A stretch of 64,000 nt of DNA from Sphingomonas panacisoli (GTDB lineage Bacteria; Pseudomonadota; Alphaproteobacteria; Sphingomonadales; Sphingomonadaceae), in contig NZ_CP042306.1 of the NCBI RefSeq assembly GCF_007859635.1, forward strand, positions 1,364,001-1,428,000, in the 5' to 3' direction. The translations under genes were made by a program, and so were the position numbers. Under the pieces are notes generated by a model. It did no database searches and was not told the origin of the DNA. It was given only the letters and a program-made list of their open reading frames with translations. How positions within the stretch are numbered: position 1 is the first letter of the stretch; each line of letters opens with the position of its first letter. This document shows, one piece after another, positions 8,798-21,072 of this stretch.

Positions 8798-9964
8798 ATG
8801 GCCGACGCCACGACTTTTCGCGCGCCTGACGGAGCCACGGGCGTTCTCGTATTAGCGAGTGGGGAGGTGGTGTGGGGCCGCGGATTCGGTGCGGAGGGGC
8901 AGGCGGTCGGCGAGGTGTGCTTCCACACCGCGATCACCGGCTATCAGGAGATCATGACCGACCCGTCGTTCGCGGGCCAGATCATCACCTTCACCTTTCC
9001 GCATATCGGCAATGTCGGCGCGAATGCCGACGATGTGGAGGCGGACTTGCCGCATGCGCTGGGCATGATCGTGCGCGAGGACGTGACCGCGCCGTCCAAC
9101 TTCCGCAGCGTCGAGCGGCTCGACGACTGGATGAAGCGTCACGCGCGGATCGGGCTGTCGGGGATCGACACGCGCGCGCTGACCAGGCGGATGCGCACCG
9201 GCGGCGCGCCCAACGGCGTGATCGCGCATGCGGCGGACGGGCAGTTCGACATTCCCTTGCTGCTCGACATGGCGCGGGCGTGGCCGGGGCTGGAAGGCAT
9301 GGACCTGGCGATCGCGGTCACGACCGAGGCCGATTACGGCTGGGAAGGCGGCGTCTGGCGGCTCGGGTTCGGCTATGGTGGAGAGGGCGCGGAGAGCGAC
9401 CGCCCCCACGTCGTCGCGATCGATTACGGCGCCAAGCGCAACATCTACCGCAACCTGGTGCAGGCCGGCGCCAAGGTCAGCGTCGTCCCCGCGACCGCGA
9501 CCTTCGATCAGGTCATGGCGCTGAACCCCGACGGCATCTTCCTGTCGAACGGCCCGGGCGATCCCGCCGCGACCGGCGACTATGCGGTGCCGGTGATCCG
9601 GCAGTTGCTGGAGACGGGCAAGCCGCTGTTCGGCATCTGCCTCGGCCACCAATTGCTCGGCCTCGCGGTCGGCGCGCGCACGACCAAGATGTTCCAGGGC
9701 CATCGCGGCGCCAACCATCCGGTCAAGCGCCTTTCGGACGGTGCGGTCGAGATCACTAGCATGAACCACGGCTTCGCGGTCGAACGCGACAGCTTGCCCG
9801 CCAATGCGCGCGAGACGCACGTGTCGCTGTTCGACGGATCGAACGCGGGGCTCGAACTGACCGACGCACCCGCGTTCAGCGTGCAATACCACCCCGAAGC
9901 GAGCCCGGGGCCGCAGGATAGCTTCTACTTGTTCGAAAAGTTCGTGGCGGGTCTGCGGGCGTGA
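8798..9964 (+). CDS. carA: Carbamoyl-phosphate synthase small subunit
   Basis: 388 residues. The glutamine amidotransferase subunit releases ammonia from glutamine for CarB, feeding arginine and pyrimidine synthesis. The N-terminal CPSase small-chain domain includes EVCFHTAITGYQEIMTDPSF. The class I GATase domain follows, with nucleophile Cys281 in GICLGHQLLG and His365/Glu367 in YHPEAS. The usual partner carB does not follow directly: three small ORFs (9961-10933) separate the two genes, one of them a decayed copy of the carA 3' end. Confidence 0.97.
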   Translation: MADATTFRAPDGATGVLVLASGEVVWGRGFGAEGQAVGEVCFHTAITGYQEIMTDPSFAGQIITFTFPHIGNVGANADDVEADLPHALGMIVREDVTAPSNFRSVERLDDWMKRHARIGLSGIDTRALTRRMRTGGAPNGVIAHAADGQFDIPLLLDMARAWPGLEGMDLAIAVTTEADYGWEGGVWRLGFGYGGEGAESDRPHVVAIDYGAKRNIYRNLVQAGAKVSVVPATATFDQVMALNPDGIFLSNGPGDPAATGDYAVPVIRQLLETGKPLFGICLGHQLLGLAVGARTTKMFQGHRGANHPVKRLSDGAVEITSMNHGFAVERDSLPANARETHVSLFDGSNAGLELTDAPAFSVQYHPEASPGPQDSFYLFEKFVAGLRA

Positions 9965-10422
9965 GGCGTGGCCGAAATCTCCTGATCATCCTGTCGGTTG
10001 CCGTCGTGGTGGCGCTCGGGCTGATGCTGACCGGCGTGATCGACGTGATGGCGCCGGGGCCGCACGTGTTCCTCGACACCAAGTCGCCCGACGGCAAGCG
10101 CACCGCGCACCTCGAACGGCCCGGCGGCAGCGTGGAGCCGATCTATTATGCGGTGAAGGTGACCGGCGCGGGCGCGGATTGCACCGCGGCGACGCTCACC
10201 GGGCTGCAGGCCGAACGCTGGGTGCGGCTGTCGTGGAACGTCGATGCGCTGGTGGTGCGCTACGGCTTGCCGAGCGATCCCAACGCCAAGGCCGTCGCGC
10301 CCGCCGCCAGGCGCGGCGGGGACGCGTGCCACGGCATGACCGTGCGGGTGATCGAGGATCCGTCGCTGAACGTGAGCGGGCCGTTGAGCGATGCGATCGA
10401 GCCGGTGGGGAATGGGCAATGA
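9961..10422 (+). CDS. Hypothetical single-pass membrane protein in the carA-carB interval
   Basis: 153 residues. Starts at GTG 9961, overlapping the carA stop by GTGA. An N-terminal transmembrane or signal-anchor segment (LLIILSVAVVVALGLMLTGV) is followed by a soluble domain with two Cys (ADCTAATL and GDACHGM) that could form a disulfide outside the cytoplasm. I do not recognise the family. It looks translationally coupled to carA but has no evident role in carbamoyl phosphate synthesis; it may be part of an inserted islet. Confidence 0.6.
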   Translation: MRRGRNLLIILSVAVVVALGLMLTGVIDVMAPGPHVFLDTKSPDGKRTAHLERPGGSVEPIYYAVKVTGAGADCTAATLTGLQAERWVRLSWNVDALVVRYGLPSDPNAKAVAPAARRGGDACHGMTVRVIEDPSLNVSGPLSDAIEPVGNGQ

Positions 10423-10523
10423 CCGACCGCAACGCGTTCAGCGTGCAACACTATTCCGAAGCGAGCCTATGGCCGCAGGACAGCTTCCATCTGTTCGAGC
10501 GGTTTGTGGGGATGATGGCATAA
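10419..10523 (+). pseudogene. Decayed duplicate of the carA 3' end
   Basis: A 34-residue ORF whose protein (MTDRNAFSVQHYSEAS..., then WPQDSFHLFERFVG) aligns without gaps over 30 residues to the CarA C-terminus (LTDAPAFSVQYHPEAS..., then GPQDSFYLFEKFVA), about 20 of 30 identical. The HPE of the glutaminase triad has become YSE here, so the copy cannot be functional as an amidotransferase. It overlaps the preceding ORF by ATGA and the following one by TAATG. Confidence 0.8.
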
Positions 10524-10933
10524 TGGGTTTCTTTAAGTGGGTTCGCCGGCGTGTGCATGGCCCGAGCGCGCTTTCTCGAGGAGACGTTGAAGAATTTGAC
10601 GAAGAAACATCGGAGATGATTTCAGCTAGCGACGCTCTGCTCTCTCGAATGCGCGTTGGAAGCATTGATCTCACTAGGAAGCGCATGGTGACGCACTTGT
10701 TCTTGGGCAACGATCGTGACCTCGATCGTGCGTCTAGGCTCTTAGAAAGCTTGGGCTATTCTTCGGACGAGATGGGAAGTGGTCGACTGGTTGTGAGCGA
10801 GCAAGTTGCAGTTGGTGAAGGTTGGGTTCGACGCGTTGTCCCGGTCATGATGCAAACTGCTGGTGAATTCGAACTTATCTACGATGGTTGGGATGCTGAC
10901 GTGGCCGCTGATCACACCGGACAAGATAACTGA
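10523..10933 (+). CDS. RraB-like (ribonuclease E inhibitor B family) protein
   Basis: 136 residues from ATG 10523. After a basic N-terminus ([13 protein letters not shown]) the core reads [31 protein letters not shown] and, near the end, [12 protein letters not shown]. This resembles the RraB fold, whose members share the pattern of a hydrophobic strand, a helix with LGY and a terminal YDGW. In E. coli RraB inhibits RNase E; that role is not shown for this distant member. Codon use is visibly more AT-rich than in carA and carB (for example GAAGAATTTGACGAAGAAAC), which suggests recent acquisition. It ends one base before the carB ATG. Confidence 0.6.
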   Translation: MGFFKWVRRRVHGPSALSRGDVEEFDEETSEMISASDALLSRMRVGSIDLTRKRMVTHLFLGNDRDLDRASRLLESLGYSSDEMGSGRLVVSEQVAVGEGWVRRVVPVMMQTAGEFELIYDGWDADVAADHTGQDN

Positions 10934-10934
10934 T

Positions 10935-14258
<3,324 letters not shown>

Positions 14259-14335
14259 TCCCCACATAGAGAAACAAGGTGCGGGCGGCTCGACAGGGTC
14301 GCTTGGGGAAGACGATTTGACGAGGGAATAGGGGT

Positions 14336-14812
14336 ATGGCGACCGTCGAGAAGATGCCGATGCTGCAAGAGGGCTATGAAAAGCTCACGGCAGATCTGCG
14401 TCGCTTGAAAGAGGAGCGCCCGCTGATCGTCGATGCGATCGAGGAAGCCCGCGCGCACGGCGATCTGTCGGAAAACGCCGAATATCACGCCGCCAAGGAG
14501 CAGCAGGGCCAGAACGAGGCGACGATTGCCGACATCGAGGGCAAATTGAGCCGCGCCCAGATCATCGATCCCAAGGAACTGTCGGGCGACAAGGTCGTGT
14601 TCGGCGCGACGGTGACGTTGCTCGACGAAGACGACAAGCCGACCAAGTATCAGATCGTCGGCGAGACCGAGGCGAACGCAAAGACCGGCCGGATCAGCTA
14701 CAATTCGCCGATCGGACGCGCGCTGATCGGCCGTAAGGTCGACGAAGAGGTCGAAGTGTCGGTGCCCGCAGGCGACCGTTACTATCTCGTCAGCAAGATC
14801 GAGTTCATCTGA
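14336..14812 (+). CDS. greA: Transcription elongation factor GreA
   Basis: 158 residues, the standard GreA length. The N-terminal coiled-coil carries [20 protein letters not shown] and the acidic tip [16 protein letters not shown], which enters the polymerase secondary channel to stimulate cleavage of backtracked RNA. The C-terminal FKBP-like domain includes [20 protein letters not shown]. It follows carB after 77 bases, as in many proteobacteria. Confidence 0.96.
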   Translation: MATVEKMPMLQEGYEKLTADLRRLKEERPLIVDAIEEARAHGDLSENAEYHAAKEQQGQNEATIADIEGKLSRAQIIDPKELSGDKVVFGATVTLLDEDDKPTKYQIVGETEANAKTGRISYNSPIGRALIGRKVDEEVEVSVPAGDRYYLVSKIEFI

Positions 14813-15453
14813 CCGACCAGCCAACCTGGCGCGACGCGCCCGCGACTTACGCCCTCGCCGCGGTGACGTTCATCGTGTCGACGGTGGTCGGTCTGATGGG
14901 CAGCAGCCAGGCCGCTGCTTTGGTCGGCGGGTTTATCCCGGCGCTCGTTCCCAATCAGGCGGTCGCCTGGGCCGGCCCCGCAATACCCGCGTGGCTGACG
15001 CCATTGACGTGCACGTTGCTGCACGGAAGCGTGCTCCACCTGCTCTTCAACCTGGGCATGCTGGTCTATTGCGGACGCGAGACCGAGCGCGCGCTGGGGT
15101 CGGTCGGCGTCCTGATCCTGTATCTGGTCGGCGCCTATGCCGCCGCCGCAGGGCAGTGGGTGCAGAACCCCTTATCGACAGTGCCGACGATCGGTGCCAG
15201 CGGTGCGATCGCCGCGATCATCGCCGCCTATGCCTTGCTGTACGGCCGCAATCGCGTGCGCGCAGTCGGGCCGTTGTCGGCCAGCTTCCTCCACGCGCTG
15301 TGGCTCGGCGCGGCGTGGACGATCATCAATCTGCTGATCAACCTGGCGATGCTGAGCCCGCAGCCGGTCGCGGTCGGCGCGCATATCGGCGGGTTTCTGG
15401 CCGGGCTGATCCTGACCCGCCCGATCCTGCTCTGGCGCTACCGCAAGGCTTAG
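14809..15453 (+). CDS. Rhomboid family intramembrane serine protease
   Basis: Six-helix rhomboid core: [16 protein letters not shown] in TM2, catalytic Ser in [13 protein letters not shown], and catalytic His in [14 protein letters not shown]. No AUG, GUG or UUG is well placed; GTG 14863 would start inside the first transmembrane helix. The same frame continues upstream as (L)[20 protein letters not shown] to a CTG at 14809 that overlaps the greA stop codon, so a rare CTG start coupled to greA is plausible. GTG 14863 is the conservative alternative. Substrate unknown. Confidence 0.8.
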   Translation: MTDQPTWRDAPATYALAAVTFIVSTVVGLMGSSQAAALVGGFIPALVPNQAVAWAGPAIPAWLTPLTCTLLHGSVLHLLFNLGMLVYCGRETERALGSVGVLILYLVGAYAAAAGQWVQNPLSTVPTIGASGAIAAIIAAYALLYGRNRVRAVGPLSASFLHALWLGAAWTIINLLINLAMLSPQPVAVGAHIGGFLAGLILTRPILLWRYRKA

Positions 15454-15680
15454 TCGGCGCCGCCCTGCAGATCGGGATCTGGCTCGAGCAGGCGGTGGAG
15501 GTGGACCACCACGAACTTCATTTCGGCATCGTCGACAGTACGCTGCGCCGCGGCCCGCCACGCTTTCTCGGCGCTGGCGAAGTCGGGAAAGATACCGACG
15601 GTTTCGATCGTCGATTCATCGAAATCGAGGGTCTGCGGATCCTTGACGCGGCCGCCGAACACGAGATGGAGCTTGCTCAT
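15450..15680 (-). CDS. DUF4170 domain-containing protein
   Basis: 76 residues. MSKLHLVFGGRVKDP, then ETVGIFPDFASAEKAWRAAA and MKFVVVHLHRLLEPD match the alphaproteobacterial DUF4170 family as I recall it. Small cytoplasmic protein of unknown function. Its 3' end overlaps the rhomboid gene end by 4 bases, tail to tail. Confidence 0.85.
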   Translation of the reverse strand: MSKLHLVFGGRVKDPQTLDFDESTIETVGIFPDFASAEKAWRAAAQRTVDDAEMKFVVVHLHRLLEPDPDLQGGAD

Positions 15681-15716
15681 GGCGGCCCCATATCGCGCAA
15701 GGACGCCAAGTAAAGG

Positions 15717-16187
15717 TTAATCGGCCTTTCGCCGCGTCCTTTTAACGGGCTTAGGCGCCGGCGCTTCCTCGCGTGCCGCCAGTGCAGCTTCGCCGCCAGC
15801 CGACATCGCTGCGCCGACCTGGTCAAGCAGTTTGCTGACCTGCGCGCGTGCCGCCTGCTTGCTCAGCGGGAACGCGCCGAGTTCGGCCTTGGCCGCGTCC
15901 TTGGCCGCCTCGGCGGCACCGGCGGCGGCGCTGTTGATCCGCTTGCCGACCGGGCCGAGCAACGCCGTCTCGCGTTTCGTGCGGGGCAGCAGCACACCCG
16001 CCGCCAGACCGATCGCGATCCCGCCCGCGACCACCGCCAGCGGATTGGCTTCCGCCGCCTTGCCGACGCGTTGCGCCGCCTTGCGCGTTTCGTGGAGCGC
16101 GTCATTGGCGGCGCCGCGCGCCGTCGTCATCGCGGCTTCCATACGGCCGCTGGGCTTCTTGACGGCGGTGTCGGCGGTGTCGGGCAT
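15717..16187 (-). CDS. Hypothetical Ala-rich membrane-anchored protein of the YqjD-like cluster
   Basis: 156 residues. One transmembrane segment (NPLAVVAGGIAIGLAAGVLL, about residues 49-68) sits between Ala/Lys-rich amphipathic stretches; the C-terminus is strongly basic (KPVKRTRRKAD). The layout resembles DUF883/ElaB-type or DUF3618-associated proteins that attach to the inner membrane. It is the last gene of a four-gene minus-strand cluster (17336 to 15717) of small envelope proteins. Confidence 0.65.
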   Translation of the reverse strand: MPDTADTAVKKPSGRMEAAMTTARGAANDALHETRKAAQRVGKAAEANPLAVVAGGIAIGLAAGVLLPRTKRETALLGPVGKRINSAAAGAAEAAKDAAKAELGAFPLSKQAARAQVSKLLDQVGAAMSAGGEAALAAREEAPAPKPVKRTRRKAD

Positions 16188-16222
16188 TGGTCGGTCCTCT
16201 ACTCTGGAATGCTTTGAACTCG

Positions 16223-16510
16223 TCAGTCGTCGCGCGGTTGCCGGTGCAGCAATCGGTTCAGCGGTTTTCGGGCGAAGAACGCCGTCACCGCCGCGATCAC
16301 GCCGGTTGTGGTGACGGGATGGCGCTTGATCGTGTCGACGCCGGCCTGGGCGATCTCGCCGCCGACTTCCTTCAATTCCTCGATCGCGTCACGGGCAAGT
16401 GCGCTCGGCTTAAGCCGCGATTGCAGCGCGACGACCGTGCTCGCCAGTTGCTGCCGGCTTTCCGCCGATTGCGCTTCGGCCTTGGCAAGTTCGTCCTCGA
16501 TCAGACTCAT
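16223..16510 (-). CDS. DUF3618 domain-containing protein
   Basis: 95 residues from ATG 16510, which overlaps the stop of the upstream holin-like gene (ATGA). The N-terminal part (SLIEDELAKAEAQSAESRQQ, then LASTVVALQSRLKPSALARD) fits DUF3618, and a hydrophobic segment follows (VTTTGVIAAVTAFFA). This family commonly sits beside YqjE-like proteins, as here. Function unknown; probably an inner-membrane accessory. Confidence 0.75.
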   Translation of the reverse strand: MSLIEDELAKAEAQSAESRQQLASTVVALQSRLKPSALARDAIEELKEVGGEIAQAGVDTIKRHPVTTTGVIAAVTAFFARKPLNRLLHRQPRDD

Positions 16511-16866
16511 GGCCGATCGTCCTTGTCCTTGATCTCGGTCGCCTTGAGCAATTGCCGCCAGCCGAGCCACGCCAGCAGGCCCGCGAGCGCCAATCCACCC
16601 GCGACGACCACCCCGGTCGCGCCACCCGGCCCCAACAGTGGCCGCAAGACGATCAGCAACCCGACCAAGGCCGCGACGATGACGGCCTGGGCCAGCGACA
16701 ACGCGACCACCGCCAGAATGATCGCGTTGCGCGCGCCGTCGATCCGCGAGAACAACCGCGCGCGGTAGAGTTTCAGTTCCGCCCTGACGAATTCCTCGCC
16801 ATCGTCGATCAGCCGGCTGACCAACGCTGGGATGCTTTCCTGTTGGGGCGGCTGCTCCTCCTCCAC
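16507..16866 (-). CDS. Phage holin family / YqjE-like membrane protein
   Basis: 119 residues with two transmembrane helices (NAIILAVVALSLAQAVIVAA, and GATGVVVAGGLALAGLLAWL). The N-terminal region with RLIDDGEEFVRAELKLYRAR is characteristic of the Holin-X/YqjE group (PF07332), which despite its name is chromosomal and not part of a phage here. Translationally coupled to the DUF3618 gene. Confidence 0.8.
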   Translation of the reverse strand: MEEEQPPQQESIPALVSRLIDDGEEFVRAELKLYRARLFSRIDGARNAIILAVVALSLAQAVIVAALVGLLIVLRPLLGPGGATGVVVAGGLALAGLLAWLGWRQLLKATEIKDKDDRP

Positions 16867-16883
16867 GCAGCGGGTCCGAGCCC

Positions 16884-17336
16884 TCAGGCTTTCTTGTCGC
16901 CGGCGGGCTCGTCGAGCCCAGCCTTGACCAGCCGCGCCAGCACGAAGCCGATCGCCGCGGCGGTGCCGATCGCGACCGCGGGGCTTTTCTTCACGAACTC
17001 GCGCGCTTCGTCGATCAGGTCGTCGACCTGCTTCGATTGGAGCGACTTGGAGAAATTGGCGACCGCGTCGGCGGCCGAGCGAGCATATTGCCCGTATTGA
17101 TCGCCGACCTTCTCATCGACCGTGCCGGCCGCATCGTGCAGCATCGCCGCCAGTTCGTCGAGCGCGCCGCCAGCGCGGGTCTTGCCGTCCTCGGCCGCGG
17201 CCTTCGCCTTGTCGCCGGCGTCGTTGGCGAACTTGATGACATTGTCCTTCAACGACTGGACGCTCGCCTTGGCGTCCTTCGCTGTGGCGCCGGTATCGTT
17301 GTCGACAATGGTTTCGTTCGGTGCGGTATCGGCCAT
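16884..17336 (-). CDS. DUF883/YqjD-like membrane-anchored protein
   Basis: 150 residues. A long Ala/Lys/Asp-rich helical body (VQSLKDNVIKFANDAGDKAK..., YGQYARSAADAVANFSKSLQ) precedes VDDLIDEAREFVKKSPAVAI and a C-terminal hydrophobic anchor (GTAAAIGFVLARLV). This is the architecture of E. coli YqjD/ElaB, tail-anchored proteins that bind ribosomes in stationary phase; that activity is inferred, not shown. First gene of the cluster and probably its promoter-proximal member. Confidence 0.7.
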   Translation of the reverse strand: MADTAPNETIVDNDTGATAKDAKASVQSLKDNVIKFANDAGDKAKAAAEDGKTRAGGALDELAAMLHDAAGTVDEKVGDQYGQYARSAADAVANFSKSLQSKQVDDLIDEAREFVKKSPAVAIGTAAAIGFVLARLVKAGLDEPAGDKKA

Positions 17337-17467
17337 GATCGTGTTCCTTACTCCAACTGGTCAAACAACCAAGGCGGCTTTCACCGGTTCCGTCGTCCAA
17401 GCGAATTGCCCGGACCAAGCGAACCCGATAGAGCGCCGCCGCGACACCCTTGCTTCCCCCAATCTAG

Positions 17468-18763
<1,296 letters not shown>

Positions 18764-18869
18764 GTTCCGCGCCGCCGATTCGCTTCGGCGCGCATTCGAC
18801 TCAAGTCGGCGAATCATGGTTAATTTTGGCTTGCCCAGCGAGTCCGGTTGAGCGAGAGATGACGGTACG

Positions 18870-19184
18870 ATGACGCGCCGTCCCACCACGTTCCGCTCGG
18901 TTTTCCGCCGCGCCGCATTCCCGGCGCTCGCGCTGGCGATCATGGCGTTCTTCGGTACCTATGCCGTGGTCGGATCGAACGGCGCGCTGGCCTATGGCGA
19001 CTATCAACGCATGCTGGAGCGCCAGCAGCAGCACCTCGTCGCGCTGAAGCGGCAGCAGGCGGAGATCGCCAATCGCGTGCAGTTGCTCGACCCGAAAAAG
19101 GTCGATCCGGACATGGCCGACGAACTCACGCGCAAGCAGCTGAACGTCGTCAATCCCAACGAAGTCGTCGTTCCTCTCAAGTAG
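18870..19184 (+). CDS. FtsB/DivIC-like septum formation initiator
   Basis: 104 residues. One N-terminal transmembrane helix (FPALALAIMAFFGTYAVVG) is followed by a coiled coil (DYQRMLERQQQHLVALKRQQ AEI), the pattern of the FtsB/DivIC family, which links FtsL and FtsQ in the divisome periplasmic subcomplex. The position just downstream of eno supports the call, since eno-ftsB linkage is widespread. Confidence 0.85.
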   Translation: MTRRPTTFRSVFRRAAFPALALAIMAFFGTYAVVGSNGALAYGDYQRMLERQQQHLVALKRQQAEIANRVQLLDPKKVDPDMADELTRKQLNVVNPNEVVVPLK

Positions 19185-19246
19185 CGCTCTGGCGCTCGCC
19201 CGCGCAATCTGGCAGCACGCTTGCCAGAAAATTCGCGGAGAGACTG

Positions 19247-20992
19247 ATGAAGGTTAAGTTGTTGAGTGCGGTCGCCTGCGTGGCGCTGACCGCGTGCAAT
19301 GTGTCGACCAGTACGAACAACACGACGACGGCGACCAACAAGACGACGACCACCACGACGACGAAGCCCTGGGCGCAATTCCGCGATGCCTTTGTCGACG
19401 GCGTGTTCAAGCTCGACCCCGCTTTCGCCGTCTACGAAGGCAAGCACGATTACGACGGCGGCATCCCCGACTGGAGCCCGTCCGGACTGAAGGCGCAGGC
19501 CGATTTCTTCCGCAAGGCGATCGCCGATGCGCAGGCGTATGACAAAACCAAGATGGCGAAGCAGGACGCGTTCGAGCGCGATTACCTGATCCAGGTCGCG
19601 CGCGGGAAACTGTTCTGGCTGGAGGATGCCGACCAGCCGCACCACAACCCGGCTTACTATGTCGGCGGTGGGCTCGACCCCAACGTCTATATCGCGCGCA
19701 ACTATGCCGACGCGAAGACGCGGATGACCGCGATCATCAAGTTCCTGCGCCAAGTGCCGTCGGCCGCCGCGAACATTCGCACCAACTTGAAGATGCCGAT
19801 GCCGGCGAGCTTCATCAAATACGGTGTCGCGGGGTTCAAGGGCTTCGCTGATTATTACACCGGCGATGCGAAGAAGGCGTTCGCCGGGGTCAAGGACAAG
19901 GCGATGCAGAAGGACTTCGCCGACGCGTCCACCGCGGCGTCGAAGGCGATGAGCGATCTCGCGACGTGGCTCGACGGTCAGAAGGGGTCGGCGACGCAGG
20001 ACTTCGCGCTCGGCGCCGACAAGTTCCAACGCATGGTGCTCGAGACCGAGGGCGTCGATACGCCGCTCGACCAGCTCGAGGCGGCGGGTCGCGCCGACCT
20101 AAAGAAGAACCAGGACGCGTTGAAGGAAGCGTGCGACAAATACGCCAAGGGCAAGACGATCGAGGCGTGCGTCGCCAAGATGAGCGCCAACAAGCCCGCG
20201 GGGAACGACCCCGTCGCGGAAGCGCGGCGACAGATCCCGATGCTCAAGGCGTTCGTGGTGGCGAACAATATCGTCTCGGTCCCCGGCACGGAACAGGCGC
20301 TGGTCGAGGAGAGCCCGCCCTACAACCGGCAGAACTCGGCCTATATCGATCCGCCCGGACCGTTCGATAAGGGCATCCCGTCGGTCTATTACATCTCGCC
20401 GCCGGACCCGAGCTGGTCGAAGGAGAAGCAGCTCGGCTTCGTGCCCGGCAAGATGGACCTGCTGTTCACCTCGGTCCACGAGGTGATGCCGGGGCATTTC
20501 GTCCAGTTCCTCCACGCCAACCGCTCGCCGTCGCTCTTCGGCCAGCTGTTCGTCGGGTACGCCTTCGCCGAAGGCTGGGCGCATTATGCCGAGGAGATGA
20601 TGTGGGATGCCGGGCTCAACAACGGCGATCCCGAAACGCATATCGGTCAGATCAGCAACGCGTTGCTACGCGATTGTCGTTTCCTGTCGGCGATCGGGAT
20701 GCACGCGCGCGGCATGACGCAGGCGGACTCGTTCAAGATGTTCCGCGAGCAATGCTATCAGGACGAAGGAAACGCCGACCAGCAAGCGGCGCGCGGGACC
20801 TATGACCCGGCCTACCTCAACTACACGATGGGCAAGCTGATGATCCGCAAGTTGCGCGACGATTGGATCGCGACGCGTGGCGGGCGAAAAGCGTGGAAGG
20901 ACTTCCACGACCAGTTCCTGTCGTTCGGCGGCCCGCCGATCCCGCTGGTCCGCGCGGCGATGATGGGGGGCGACGCGAAGGCCGTATTCTGA
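19247..20992 (+). CDS. DUF885 family lipoprotein (putative metallopeptidase)
   Basis: 581 residues. Lipoprotein signal peptide with lipobox LTAC, Cys17, followed by a Thr/Asn-rich linker (STSTNNTTTATNKTTTTTTT) that probably spaces the domain from the membrane. The DUF885 core has HEVMPGHFVQF at residues 411-421, an HExxGH-like zinc motif, and the downstream EGWAHYAEEMMWDAG that supplies a further Glu. Members are thought to be zinc-dependent peptidases or carboxypeptidases; no substrate can be assigned. An independent gene preceding an inverted repeat. Confidence 0.85.
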   Translation: MKVKLLSAVACVALTACNVSTSTNNTTTATNKTTTTTTTKPWAQFRDAFVDGVFKLDPAFAVYEGKHDYDGGIPDWSPSGLKAQADFFRKAIADAQAYDKTKMAKQDAFERDYLIQVARGKLFWLEDADQPHHNPAYYVGGGLDPNVYIARNYADAKTRMTAIIKFLRQVPSAAANIRTNLKMPMPASFIKYGVAGFKGFADYYTGDAKKAFAGVKDKAMQKDFADASTAASKAMSDLATWLDGQKGSATQDFALGADKFQRMVLETEGVDTPLDQLEAAGRADLKKNQDALKEACDKYAKGKTIEACVAKMSANKPAGNDPVAEARRQIPMLKAFVVANNIVSVPGTEQALVEESPPYNRQNSAYIDPPGPFDKGIPSVYYISPPDPSWSKEKQLGFVPGKMDLLFTSVHEVMPGHFVQFLHANRSPSLFGQLFVGYAFAEGWAHYAEEMMWDAGLNNGDPETHIGQISNALLRDCRFLSAIGMHARGMTQADSFKMFREQCYQDEGNADQQAARGTYDPAYLNYTMGKLMIRKLRDDWIATRGGRKAWKDFHDQFLSFGGPPIPLVRAAMMGGDAKAVF

Positions 20993-20997
20993 CTCCA

Positions 20998-21064
20998 CCG
21001 TTCGCCCTGAGCTTGTCGTAGGGCGTGACTAGAACACGTGCTTCGACAAGCTCAGCACGAACGG
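20998..21064. repeat. Inverted intergenic repeat of the GAGCTTGTCG type
   Basis: Two related units face each other: CCGTTCGCCCTGAGCTTGTC on the left and, on the right, the complement of CCGTTCGTGCTGAGCTTGTC. The pair lies in the convergent space between the DUF885 gene and the MFS gene. I recall this GAGCTTGTCGAAG motif as one of the most frequent dispersed repeats in sphingomonad genomes; here it could fold into a long hairpin and act as a transcription barrier. Confidence 0.75.
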
Positions 21065-21072
21065 ATGGGGTA

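Noticed and set aside
16507..16866. Holin family match as a sign of a prophage
   Set aside because: The gene lies in a YqjD/YqjE/DUF3618-like envelope cluster and no other phage gene is close; these holin-labelled proteins are chromosomal.
19300..19370. ACGACG-rich stretch considered as a microsatellite
   Set aside because: It encodes the Thr/Asn linker just after the lipobox of the DUF885 lipoprotein, so it is explained by the protein.
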